DNA from: JBMYRH01 sp049602155
GTDB taxonomy: Bacteria > Myxococcota_A > UBA9042 > PHBI01 > JBMYRH01
DNA: 64,000 nt
NCBI GenBank assembly: GCA_049602155.1
Contig: JBMYRH010000018.1
Coordinates: 62,001-126,000, forward strand
Direction of reading: 5' to 3'
In this document: positions 18,455-27,539 of the stretch, in pieces
Numbering within the stretch: the first letter of the stretch is position 1
How the letters are laid out: every line of letters starts with the position of its first letter
Position numbers and translations under genes: made by a program
The notes under the pieces: model-generated
What the model saw: only the letters and a program-made list of their open reading frames with translations
Database searches by the model: none
What the model was told of the DNA's origin: nothing

Positions 18455-18514
18455 GACATCGGCCTTTCACCCGGTCCGGTTTGCCATCCGCTTCGCGCGG
18501 GTTACTCTCCATTC

Positions 18515-21500
18515 ATGTCATCGGACGAGGACAAGAGGGCCCCGAAAGAGGCCTCCCCCGGTGAGGGGCCGAAGACCGTGCGCCGAAAGCGGGGCAATAC
18601 GGACGCTAGTAAACCCCCTGTGCGCCCGAGGGACCAAGGGACTGCGGTCATCACAGGCCAACGCGGCCAGGCGCGACTGCCGCGCTCATCGAACAGCCAC
18701 ACCCGCGCCTCAGGACCGCGCCGCCCTCCCCCACTTGACACATCGGAAGATCCCGCAGGATCCGCGCTGCTCAACCTCCCGGGCGAGCGCCCCTTCGACG
18801 AGCGCATCGCTCAGCGTGATGGCAAGTACCTCCTAGGGGACTCGCTCGGCGAAGGCGGGATGGGGCATGTCGTGGCAGCTCGCGATGTCGAGCTCGGTCG
18901 CACCGTGGCCCTGAAGCGGCTCCGTACAGACGCCGAGCACGACGATGACTTGGTGCGCGCGCTCCTCTTTGAGGCCCGCTTGGCGGGTCAGCTCGAGCAC
19001 CCTCATATCGTCCCCGTTCATGCTGTCGGTCACCTAGACGACGGCTCGGTCTTCTACACCATGAAGCTCGTAGGCGATCTCTCACTGAGAGACGTCCTCA
19101 AGCAACTCCGTGATGGCAACGAGGTCGCGCGCGAGACCTACACAATGCACCGCCTGCTGCATTACTACCGCGGCATTTGCATGGCGATCGAGTACGCGCA
19201 CTCCAGGGGCGTCATCCATTGCGACATCAAGCCAGACAACGTGCTCATCGGGCCCTATGGTGAAGTCCAGATCATGGACTGGGGCATCGCACGCGTCCTC
19301 CCACGCCAGCCGGGTAGCCCCGGCTACTTTGGCGGCGCCCCCGAGGTGCCCGGGACAATCGCCGGGACCCCGCATTATATGTCCCCGGAGCAAGCTCGGG
19401 GTGAGACTGAGCTGGTCGATGCGCGGAGCGATGTCTACTCCCTTGGGGTCGTGCTCTACCAGATGCTGACCTTCACTCTGCCGCACACCGGGAACACGAC
19501 GCGGGATCAAATGGAGGCCCTTCTCACCAAGCCCGTGCCCCCGCCCTCGGAGCGCGCACCCGAGCGCGACATCCCCCCAGAACTTGAGACCATCTGCATG
19601 AGGGCGCTCTCACACGAGCGGGCGACGAGGTTCGCGAGCCCGATGGTGCTATGGAATGAGATCGAGTCGTACCTGGAGGGCAGGAAGGAGCAAGAGAGGC
19701 TTCATCAGCTGGCCTCTGAACAGACGGACGAAGCGGACGCTGTCGCCCGTCGGTTCTATGACGTCCGCGACGAGCTGGACGAGCTCAGCGAGACCGTCAA
19801 TCAAGGCGAGGCCGGGAACGGCTACTTTGCCCCAGTTGAGGAGCGACAGCAGAGCTGGAACTTACACCTTCGGGTGGAGCACCTACAGCTCTTAGAGGCG
19901 CGCCTATTCGCCGACGCGGTCGGCCGCTACAATGGCGCATTGGCCTACCAACGACGCTTCCCAGCGGCGCTTGAGGGGCTCGCGAAGCTCTATGAGACGA
20001 AGGCCGCCGACGCTCAAGCCAAGGCCGACAACGCGTCCATGATCCTCTACAGCGATCTGGCTCGCTCGACCCTGGGCCGCGCGCCTCGGGCGAAAGGCAC
20101 CCTGCATGTCCGGAGCTATCCGGAGGGGGCTGAGGTGCACCTGTGGGAGCTTACGGGGCAAGACGCCTTCGCCCACGAAGATGCGAGACACCTTGGCGTG
20201 GCGCCGCTAGCGGCGGTCGAGCTTCGCCCCGGGAGCTACCTCTTGAGTGGCCAGATCCCAGGGTTCCGAGAGACCCAGATGCCGGTCGTCATCAACGAAC
20301 ATGAGGACCGCTTCGTCCTCCTGAGTCTATTGCCATGGTCTGCGAGCATCCCGCTCGTCGGCTACAGCCACATCCTGACCACGATGAAGGAGACCTTCAG
20401 CAACTGCGTCGCCGACAGCAAGCTGCGGAGCCTGTTGCTGGCGGGTGAGGCTGGGATGGGCCAGGGCAAACTGCTGACCGAGCTAGACCGTCACCTCGAC
20501 GAGATCGTCGGGATGGTCGTGTATGGCTTTGTGCGCATCGAAGCACTGCATCAAACTGTGCCATTCTATGCGGCGAGCCGACTGCTCTGCCATCGCTTCG
20601 GCATCGGCGCAGGGGACGGACCTGAGATCGTCGAAGAGCGCATCCGCACCACGGTCTCCTTCGTCTACACCCAGTCTGGTGCGCTCGCACTCAATGACGC
20701 GTTGAGTGAGGAGATCGAGGAGCTCGTGACGCTGCTCCTTAGCATGCCAGGGGTCGGCGGAGCGCGAGTCGCCGCTCAGCAACACAGCGTGGCCTACACG
20801 CTCAAGCTCTTCCGCGCCATCGGAGATTTCTTCGAGCGCCTCTCCGAGGTCGCACCTGTCGTGACCGTCCTCCGGGGCGTCGACAACCTAGACCGCCTCA
20901 GCCGTGATCTCTTCCAATACCTGAGCTTCCGCTTAGAGGACCGCCCCGTCTTCCTGCTAGGCCTCTCTCATGGCGGTGACGTCCCGCTCACCTTTCAACG
21001 AAGCCTGCCCCTCGAGCCCCTCGCGAGCCAAGCGATCCGACAAGAGCTCGCCATGCTCTTGAAGGGCCCAGTGTCCGCAAGCCTGGTCGACACCGTCGCA
21101 GCCAAGGGGCAAGGTAACCCCTTCCTCGTCAGCGAGATGGTGCGCTTCCTCGTCACCTCGGGGACCGTGCAATGGAACGGCCGCTATTGGTCGCAGCCGG
21201 AGGATGTCGACGACGCGCTCGACATCGAAGCCCTGGAGATGGACGACGTCCTGTTGTGGGACTTGCAGAAGCTCCCCGAGCTTAGTCGGCGCGCGATTGA
21301 GTGTGCTGCAGTCTGTGGTCGCGTCTTCTGGAGCGGGCTGCTCGCAAACATGTTGGGGACCGATGCCATTGATGAGGCCCTGACGCCATTGGCTGAGCAA
21401 GAGTTCATCCACCCCCAGCCGGCGAGCCGATTTACGGGTCACCTTGAGTTTAGCTTCCGGCATGGCCGGGTCCGACAGGTGCTCTACGAGCGCCTCCCTG

Positions 21501-21742
21501 CTGAACGACGAGGAGCGCTCCACCGGCAGGCAGCCGAGTGGCTTGAATCACACAGCCACCCAGAGCTGACGGACATCGCCATGATCGCCCATCACCTAGA
21601 GGCTTCCCAACAGGGAGAGCTCGCTGAGAGCTGGCGCACACGGCTCGCCGACGAGGCGCTCCGCTGGGAGCATGAAGACGGCCCTGAATGGACCGATTGG
21701 CCCCATGACGCCGCCTCTAGCGTCTTTACGACCTCGGGCTAG
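18515..21742 (+). CDS. Ser/Thr protein kinase fused to PEGA-like and large ATPase-type domains
   Basis: 1075 residues. A basic, disordered N terminus (1-100) precedes a kinase domain (about 105-388) with GEGGMGHV, VALKRL, HCDIKPDN (HRD reads HCD, a non-RD kinase) and DWG in place of DFG. A helical linker, then a PEGA-like region (about 528-608; LHVRSYPEGAEVHL) and an AAA/STAND-like domain (about 610-1060) of the kind fused to kinases and cyclases in large bacterial sensors. Its P-loop reads GEAGMGQGKLL (about 643-653): the spacing is shifted and the usual Ser/Thr after GK is Leu. The C-terminal part matches the helical region of such ATPases. The stop overlaps the convergent E1 gene by 4 bp. 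Confidence 0.85.
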   Translation: MSSDEDKRAPKEASPGEGPKTVRRKRGNTDASKPPVRPRDQGTAVITGQRGQARLPRSSNSHTRASGPRRPPPLDTSEDPAGSALLNLPGERPFDERIAQRDGKYLLGDSLGEGGMGHVVAARDVELGRTVALKRLRTDAEHDDDLVRALLFEARLAGQLEHPHIVPVHAVGHLDDGSVFYTMKLVGDLSLRDVLKQLRDGNEVARETYTMHRLLHYYRGICMAIEYAHSRGVIHCDIKPDNVLIGPYGEVQIMDWGIARVLPRQPGSPGYFGGAPEVPGTIAGTPHYMSPEQARGETELVDARSDVYSLGVVLYQMLTFTLPHTGNTTRDQMEALLTKPVPPPSERAPERDIPPELETICMRALSHERATRFASPMVLWNEIESYLEGRKEQERLHQLASEQTDEADAVARRFYDVRDELDELSETVNQGEAGNGYFAPVEERQQSWNLHLRVEHLQLLEARLFADAVGRYNGALAYQRRFPAALEGLAKLYETKAADAQAKADNASMILYSDLARSTLGRAPRAKGTLHVRSYPEGAEVHLWELTGQDAFAHEDARHLGVAPLAAVELRPGSYLLSGQIPGFRETQMPVVINEHEDRFVLLSLLPWSASIPLVGYSHILTTMKETFSNCVADSKLRSLLLAGEAGMGQGKLLTELDRHLDEIVGMVVYGFVRIEALHQTVPFYAASRLLCHRFGIGAGDGPEIVEERIRTTVSFVYTQSGALALNDALSEEIEELVTLLLSMPGVGGARVAAQQHSVAYTLKLFRAIGDFFERLSEVAPVVTVLRGVDNLDRLSRDLFQYLSFRLEDRPVFLLGLSHGGDVPLTFQRSLPLEPLASQAIRQELAMLLKGPVSASLVDTVAAKGQGNPFLVSEMVRFLVTSGTVQWNGRYWSQPEDVDDALDIEALEMDDVLLWDLQKLPELSRRAIECAAVCGRVFWSGLLANMLGTDAIDEALTPLAEQEFIHPQPASRFTGHLEFSFRHGRVRQVLYERLPAERRGALHRQAAEWLESHSHPELTDIAMIAHHLEASQQGELAESWRTRLADEALRWEHEDGPEWTDWPHDAASSVFTTSG

Positions 21743-24237
21743 GGCAACGCTCCGCGCCAGGCGAGCTCCTGCCGCGCGACCCTGACGAGATCCTCCGTCG
21801 CCATCCCGTGGAGCGCATCTATCGCCTCCAAGGCCCCGGTCTCTCCGTTTCGCCGAGGCCCCAGGAACCGGTGCCCGCGGACCCGCATCAGCGCGCCAGG
21901 CAACCACTCGGCGACGCTCGGCACGTGGTCCCCTGTGATGATCAGCGGCGCATTCAAACTCGAATCGGCGAAGAGGTCATGCAGCACATAGGAGCGCTCA
22001 GGATCGTCCCAAGCCGCCGGGTCATTCGCGAAGGCATCCCAATCTCGCCAGAGCGCTTCGTAGCTCGTGACGTTCAAGATACGAGACCCAACACCATCTT
22101 CATCATGGAGCCGCTTTGCGGCCTCCCGGGCTTGGGCGAGCTTGCGGCCTGACGCAATGAAGATGACCTCACCCGCTCCGGCGCGCGCCTCACGCGCATC
22201 CTCTCCGACCAGCCAATAGGCCCCTCGTATTGCCGCAGCAGCATGATCATCAGGCAACGTATTGGGCTGCTCCAACGGCTGAGTCGAGAGCCGCAGATAG
22301 ATCGCCTCGCCCTCCTCATCCCAGAGTTGGCTCAGAGCATGGAGGTAGATGGCGCGGACATCCGCCCCGAAGGCGGGCTCGTAGGCCAGTATCCCCGGCA
22401 GGTCCATCACCATGCGCAGGGTCTGGATGCTCTGATGCGTCGCCGTCTCCCGACTCAATCCCGTGCCGCTCGGCACCCCCACGGCGATGAACCGCGCCCC
22501 GGAGTAGCAGGCATAGTCCAGTTGATTGAAACCTCGCTCCACGAACTTGTCGTAGACGGTCACGACAGGGAGCAGCGGGCTCTTGCCCTCCGCGCGCTTG
22601 CGCTGCCTCCCGAACGCATACGCCCACAGGTAGGCGTTGCCCTCCGCGATCCCCAGCGCATGAAACTGCCCGTCTGTGGTCGGGCGCCAATCAAACGCGC
22701 TCTGTCGCGATTCACGAAGCCACCCATAAGGATCGTCCAGGCTGCGCGGAGCGAAGACGCCCTTCGCTTTGATGACTGGACCCAAGTGGGTCGTCTGGCC
22801 GACATCAGGCGCCGCGAATTGAAGCCAAGGCCCGACCGGGGTCCTCAGGAGCGCCATGTTGAGGCTCTGGAACGCTCCACCTGTCGAGGTCACCTTCCGT
22901 GCAGCGAGGCGCACCTCATCAAGGTGCGCGGCCACTCCGTCAACCGGCACTGGGCTGTAGGGGGCCTCTGGCTCTGATAGGAACGGCTCTGCGCACGCCT
23001 CGAGCAGCTTCGCAGCGGGGCTGTCATCCGGCGGCGTCGGGTAACGCTCACCTGCAGGCAAGCCGAAGCGAGTGCCCCACGCGGCGACCTCTTCGCTCGG
23101 GAGCAACATCCCGTGATTCTCGGGGTGACCTGCGGCAGAGGTTTGATACCCCTTGAGTGTGTGGGCTATCACGACCGCAGGGCGCCCCGTCACCGCCGCT
23201 GCGTTGCCGTAGGCATCGATCAAGGCACCGATGTCATGCCCGCCTAAATGAGTCAGGCCTGCGCTCAAATCGTCATCAGAGAGCCCCTCGAGCGCCTTCA
23301 CAACGCCGCGACGGCGGGTGGCACTCATCCTGAAGTGCTCACGAAACCACGTCAGCGCATGTTGGCGCTCCGCGTCCGGGTGCTCTGTACCCCCAAGCAA
23401 GGCCTGACGCTGTGTCGCGCCGTCGAGCATCAGGAGTGGGTGAAAGACAGTGTCAGGCGCGCCCTCAAGGACCTTCCGGAGGTGGTCGCCCCCCTCGCGC
23501 GCAAAGAGGGCCTCAGCGCGGCTCCCCCAGCGCAATGAGATCGTCTCCCACCCCTGCCCTCTAAACTTCGCTGTGACCCACTCCTCGAGGCGGCCCGAGT
23601 CATCCATCACGCGATCTAGGCTTTGCCGGTTGAGATCGACGACCCACACAAGGTTGTCTAGGCCCCAGCGGCCCGCGTCGTAGAGGCTCTCATCGATCTG
23701 CCCTTCCGTCAGCTCACCGTCCCCGCAGTGAGCCCAGTAGAGACCGTCAATCAGCGGCTGCTGATGGGCGGCAGCCAGCGCGCGGTTGTGATGCACGGCA
23801 CCATAGGCGTCATAGATGGTCGCGCAGACCCCGAGCGCTTCGCTGCTCGTCGTGTAGTCGACAAAGCGCGGGTTCTTTAGCTTGGTGGGATAAGGCTGAG
23901 GGCCACCCTTCTCCCGCAACTCATCCATGGCTGCCTTGGGCAGCACCCCGAGCAAATGCATCAGGCTGTAGATGATCGGCGCAGCATGCGGCTTTACGGC
24001 CACTCTGTCGACGGGTCGCCTGCACCCCAAGTAGAGCGCGCAGAGCAGGTCAACCGATGACATCGACGAAGCTTGATGCCCCCCGACCTTGGGCTTCTTA
24101 CCTCGATTCTCAGGCTTGTTATTCGCCCAATCGATCATGGACAGCGCGCCCTTGGCCACATGGTCACGGATGACCTGCATCGCGTGTAGCGATTCGGGAC
24201 TAGGGGCGCTGAACGGAGGGGCTTTCAGGTCGCTCAT
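21739..24237 (-). CDS. Thiamine-diphosphate-dependent E1 enzyme, AceE/transketolase-like
   Basis: 832 residues, near the 880-890 of homodimeric pyruvate dehydrogenase E1. The ThDP motif starts at GDGELTEGQ and ends at VVDLNRQSLDRV, with the AceE-style ESLYDAGRWGLDNLVWVV between. The second half has the pyrimidine-binding segment (FHALGIAEGNAYLWAYAFGR, then VVTVYDKFVERGFNQLDYA) and a transketolase-type C-terminal domain. The substrate is probably a 2-oxo acid but cannot be fixed: no E2 or E3 gene is adjacent and several AceE blocks are diverged. It is the last gene of a three-gene minus-strand operon (14-bp gap from the zinc-ribbon gene). Confidence 0.75.
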   Translation of the reverse strand: MSDLKAPPFSAPSPESLHAMQVIRDHVAKGALSMIDWANNKPENRGKKPKVGGHQASSMSSVDLLCALYLGCRRPVDRVAVKPHAAPIIYSLMHLLGVLPKAAMDELREKGGPQPYPTKLKNPRFVDYTTSSEALGVCATIYDAYGAVHHNRALAAAHQQPLIDGLYWAHCGDGELTEGQIDESLYDAGRWGLDNLVWVVDLNRQSLDRVMDDSGRLEEWVTAKFRGQGWETISLRWGSRAEALFAREGGDHLRKVLEGAPDTVFHPLLMLDGATQRQALLGGTEHPDAERQHALTWFREHFRMSATRRRGVVKALEGLSDDDLSAGLTHLGGHDIGALIDAYGNAAAVTGRPAVVIAHTLKGYQTSAAGHPENHGMLLPSEEVAAWGTRFGLPAGERYPTPPDDSPAAKLLEACAEPFLSEPEAPYSPVPVDGVAAHLDEVRLAARKVTSTGGAFQSLNMALLRTPVGPWLQFAAPDVGQTTHLGPVIKAKGVFAPRSLDDPYGWLRESRQSAFDWRPTTDGQFHALGIAEGNAYLWAYAFGRQRKRAEGKSPLLPVVTVYDKFVERGFNQLDYACYSGARFIAVGVPSGTGLSRETATHQSIQTLRMVMDLPGILAYEPAFGADVRAIYLHALSQLWDEEGEAIYLRLSTQPLEQPNTLPDDHAAAAIRGAYWLVGEDAREARAGAGEVIFIASGRKLAQAREAAKRLHDEDGVGSRILNVTSYEALWRDWDAFANDPAAWDDPERSYVLHDLFADSSLNAPLIITGDHVPSVAEWLPGALMRVRGHRFLGPRRNGETGALEAIDALHGMATEDLVRVARQELAWRGALP

Positions 24238-24251
24238 CGATCCTCAACCAG

Positions 24252-24560
24252 TTAGACAAGGCGGCCACAATGCCGGCAACGCCAGAAGCGATTCTTGGTC
24301 GTCGTCGAGCCCGCAGGGGGCTTCACCTCTCCTGGATGGGTGTAGCACATGCCGTGCCCGCAGGTCGCGCATCGATTGGCCAGCAGAGCCCCAGAGCGGT
24401 GGGTGCGCCAAGCCATCGCGATCATCAACCCTGCGGTCGCAAGTACGCCGCCGACCAAGGCCATGGCGCGCGCATCCTCCAGCGGCGTCGTCACGGCGAG
24501 CCAGAGCCCTGGAAGCGCTAGGCAGACTAGGAAGATCCATATCGCTCGATTAGGGCGCAC
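24252..24560 (-). CDS. Small membrane protein with C-terminal zinc-ribbon-like cysteines
   Basis: 102 residues. Two hydrophobic segments (about 7-24 and 34-50) are followed by a soluble tail with CATCGHGMC and CRHCG, two CxxC pairs spaced like a zinc ribbon. The GTG start overlaps the end of the upstream gene by 11 bp. No family recognised; it may tether or regulate a partner at the membrane. Confidence 0.6.
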   Translation of the reverse strand: MRPNRAIWIFLVCLALPGLWLAVTTPLEDARAMALVGGVLATAGLMIAMAWRTHRSGALLANRCATCGHGMCYTHPGEVKPPAGSTTTKNRFWRCRHCGRLV

Positions 24561-25515
24561 CCGTAGGCTCCTCTGTGGCGTAGTTTACGGGGAGCTCAAT
24601 CTCCACGCTGACCCATGTAAAGGGCTCGGACGATGTCGGCAGGGGAGCCCGCAGTGTCTCCCCCCTCCCCTCCAGACCAAGGTGTGTCAGGGTCGCTTCT
24701 CCGGAGATCGATTGCCCGAGCTGACCTGTGAGGGCACTCCGCACTGCGACCTGGGCCCCACCCACGCGCTCCGCAAATGTCTCATCTGGTGCATCTGTGC
24801 TCCCCGTGAGCGTGACCTCCGGTAGCCACGCAACGGGGGCGTCCGGGGACTGCTCACCCCACGTTGGGCACACATCCACGACGCGCGTGTGGAGGGTGCG
24901 CACCTCGAGCTTCTCGTTACCGTCTAGGTGAGCATCCTTGAGGACCGGGAACGTGCAGCGTGGCTGCCTGACCACGTCATAGGGCTCACCGTCCGGGCTA
25001 AATGACCATGCGGTGTGGAAGAGCTCTCCGTGGTCGGGCCACGCCTCCCAATGGGTCCTTGGGTGAGACAAGAGCACAGTCCCGACGACCGATGACGCGG
25101 TGGCCTCAGCAAAGCCACCAATATGGCGTCGTAAGGCGGAGTGAACGACGTCATGCATCACCAACCACGGCCGACGATGACGGCGAGCATGTGGATAAGT
25201 GAACCAGACCGCTAAGCGCCGACCCCATCGTCCGCGCGAGGCGCGGCGAACCGCCTTCGCCATCGACGACGAGCGATTGAGCCCAGGGAGCGCCATCACG
25301 TTCGCGAGGAGCGGGGGAAGGACGATGAGGCGATCGCCCTCAGCGGCCCCCAGGGCCTCAGCGAGGCGAGCCATGACGGCCGCGGGCTCACGGCACACAG
25401 CGTCGACATCCATCGCCACAGTGACGACTTCGAGTGTGCGCCCCTCCGGTTTTAATGTTCCCGCCACTGAGACCTCATTGACCCCGAGTCCTTCCCTCCG
25501 ATAATGAAGCAGCAC
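24550..25515 (-). CDS. Unknown 321-residue protein
   Basis: Not recognised. No signal peptide or membrane segment is seen. The N-terminal half has alternating hydrophobic strands and helices (VVTVAMDVDAV, GDRLIVLPPLLANVMALPG) and a basic stretch (RRASRGRWGRRLAVWF) before HDVVHSALRRH, whose histidines might bind metal. The C-terminal half is beta-rich. The start is a GTG at 25515, with an in-frame GTG at codon 17 as an alternative. It heads the operon with the zinc-ribbon membrane protein and the E1 enzyme, and diverges from the TPR-kinase with a 20-bp gap. Confidence 0.55.
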   Translation of the reverse strand: MLLHYRREGLGVNEVSVAGTLKPEGRTLEVVTVAMDVDAVCREPAAVMARLAEALGAAEGDRLIVLPPLLANVMALPGLNRSSSMAKAVRRASRGRWGRRLAVWFTYPHARRHRRPWLVMHDVVHSALRRHIGGFAEATASSVVGTVLLSHPRTHWEAWPDHGELFHTAWSFSPDGEPYDVVRQPRCTFPVLKDAHLDGNEKLEVRTLHTRVVDVCPTWGEQSPDAPVAWLPEVTLTGSTDAPDETFAERVGGAQVAVRSALTGQLGQSISGEATLTHLGLEGRGETLRAPLPTSSEPFTWVSVEIELPVNYATEEPTGAP

Positions 25516-25535
25516 GACACGTTGGCAAGGAGCAT

Positions 25536-27536
25536 GTGCGCTTGGAGTGGGTAGGTCTAGCAGCGCTCATCTTGGTAGCCTCTGCATACGGGTGGCGTCA
25601 GCGACCAGAATTGCGCCGTGGCCGGGCCGCTGCAGAGATCCGTGATGAGATCGCGCAAGGACGCTATCACCGCGCAGTGCCATACCTCCTCGAAGCCGGG
25701 CGTATCGCCGAGGCTGCCCGACTCGAGGCCTTTCGCGGGAACACAGACCGCGCTGTCTCGCTGTACGAACAGGCCGACGATGTGCGCGGCGCAGCCTCCG
25801 TCTACCTCACGCGTGGTGAATTCGAGATGGCCGCAATGGTGCTGCGCGACGCAGGGCTGACTGTCGACGCAGCGGAGGCCTTCGTGGCCGGCGGGCATCT
25901 CGATAAGGCCGTGCCACTCTTGATCGCGGAGGCCCGCTGGGAGCGGGCTAAGGAGGTCGCTGAGACCGCCACTGATCCGGCCTTGCTCGCCTTGGTCCTC
26001 GCAGGGACAGGCGACAGCGCGGGGGCGGCGCGGCTCCTCGGAGAGCAAGCGGAGGACCGTGGTTCCCTCCAGGAAGCCGCTGAGCACTGGCTCAAGGCCG
26101 GCGATCCCCGACGCGCTGCGAAGCTCCTCGGCCGTGATGGTCGGCACCAAGAAGCTGCCAAGCTCTATGCCTCGCTCGGGGACCATGCTGCAGAGGCCTC
26201 CGCCCTGCTTGAGGCGGGCAATTTCCAAGCCGCGGGAGAGGCGTTCATACACGCAGCTCAGTTCCGCGCTGCGGGGCGCGCCTTTCTGCGCTCAGGGGAC
26301 ATCCCCAAGGCGACCACTGCCCTCTCCAAGGCACACGCATGGCTGGAGGTCGCGCGCGTCCACCACAACCAGGGCGATGAGGCGGCGTGCCTGGACGCCT
26401 TGATGAAGATCGCCCGAGACCACGTCTCCTACGAAGAGGCGCAGACGCACATCGCGGACATCCACCGAGCCGCAGGGCGCGCTCAGGCAGCCTACACGAC
26501 CTACCAGGCGCTCGTGAGCCACCGTGTGTCGGAAGATCGCGTCGAGCCAGTCGTGCGTCGTTGGGTGGTCGCGATGGCCGAGATCCTCTTCAAGAATGGC
26601 AACACTGACGAGGGCCTCGCGTGCCTGGAGTCCCTCGAAGAGCAAGGCTTGATGACGCCTCAGCTGCGCGAGCGCATCGACGCGCTCGGCCAACCCACTG
26701 CCAGTCAAGCGGACCTTCACGCAGTCGCGACATTTGAGCTCCCCGAGCACGAGCGATACGAGTTCGTAGATCGCCTCGGAGAGGGTGGGAATGGCGTGAT
26801 CTTCCGGGCGCGGGACAAGATGCTCGCTCGAGAGATCGCCATCAAGATGATCGGCCGCACGAAGCTCCCGAGTGACATGGCGCGGACCTTCTTCCTCCGC
26901 GAAGCGCGGATGGCCGCTCAACTCAACCACCCCAACATCGTCACGATCTACGACCTCGGTCAGATCGAGGATCGGATGTACATCGCCATGGAGCTCATCG
27001 ACGGAGAGAGCCTCGCTGAGACCCTAGAGACACCGGGTTCAACCCTTGACTGGGAGCGCGCGGAGCCCATCGTCGACCAGCTCTGTGCCGCCCTGGATTA
27101 TGCCCATGAGCGCGACGTCGTGCACCAAGACGTGAAGCTCGAGAACGTGATGGTCACCGGTGATGGGGCCGTCAAGCTCATGGACTTCGGCCTCGCCCGC
27201 GCCTACCAACGCGGCCAAGAGGCGACCAACGTTGTCATGGGGACACCGCTCTACATGTCTCCCGAGCAAATCCGGGGGCAGGACGTCGACCACCGCACAG
27301 ACATCTACGCGCTCGGCGTGACGCTGTACCGGATCTTCACGGGCACGTGGCCCTATCGAAAAGGCAACATCATGGATGCGCATCGCCGCAGCCCTGTGCC
27401 TGACCCACGCGTGGACGCCCCCGACCTCTCCGAGGACTTTGCGACGATCATCGCCGCTACCATGGCGAAGCTGCCCTCAGACCGACCGGATTGCGCCGCG
27501 GAGGTCTCAAAGGCGCTCAAGATCGCGTTCAGCTGA
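25536..27536 (+). CDS. Membrane-anchored Ser/Thr kinase with N-terminal TPR-like array
   Basis: 666 residues. A single TM (about 5-20) is followed by RQRPELRRGR, which by the positive-inside rule puts the rest in the cytoplasm. About 40-340 is an alpha-helical TPR/solenoid array (repeats such as AAKLYASLGDHAAEASALLEAG). The kinase domain is C-terminal (about 409-660): GEGGNGVIF, IAIKMI, HQDVKLEN (HRD replaced by HQD, non-RD) and an intact DFG. The order TM-TPR-kinase is the reverse of most bacterial STKs. The AAGGAG site (25527-25532) fits either the GTG at 25536 or the TTG at 25542. It converges on parC with a 3-bp gap. Confidence 0.85.
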   Translation: MRLEWVGLAALILVASAYGWRQRPELRRGRAAAEIRDEIAQGRYHRAVPYLLEAGRIAEAARLEAFRGNTDRAVSLYEQADDVRGAASVYLTRGEFEMAAMVLRDAGLTVDAAEAFVAGGHLDKAVPLLIAEARWERAKEVAETATDPALLALVLAGTGDSAGAARLLGEQAEDRGSLQEAAEHWLKAGDPRRAAKLLGRDGRHQEAAKLYASLGDHAAEASALLEAGNFQAAGEAFIHAAQFRAAGRAFLRSGDIPKATTALSKAHAWLEVARVHHNQGDEAACLDALMKIARDHVSYEEAQTHIADIHRAAGRAQAAYTTYQALVSHRVSEDRVEPVVRRWVVAMAEILFKNGNTDEGLACLESLEEQGLMTPQLRERIDALGQPTASQADLHAVATFELPEHERYEFVDRLGEGGNGVIFRARDKMLAREIAIKMIGRTKLPSDMARTFFLREARMAAQLNHPNIVTIYDLGQIEDRMYIAMELIDGESLAETLETPGSTLDWERAEPIVDQLCAALDYAHERDVVHQDVKLENVMVTGDGAVKLMDFGLARAYQRGQEATNVVMGTPLYMSPEQIRGQDVDHRTDIYALGVTLYRIFTGTWPYRKGNIMDAHRRSPVPDPRVDAPDLSEDFATIIAATMAKLPSDRPDCAAEVSKALKIAFS

Positions 27537-27539
27537 GGT

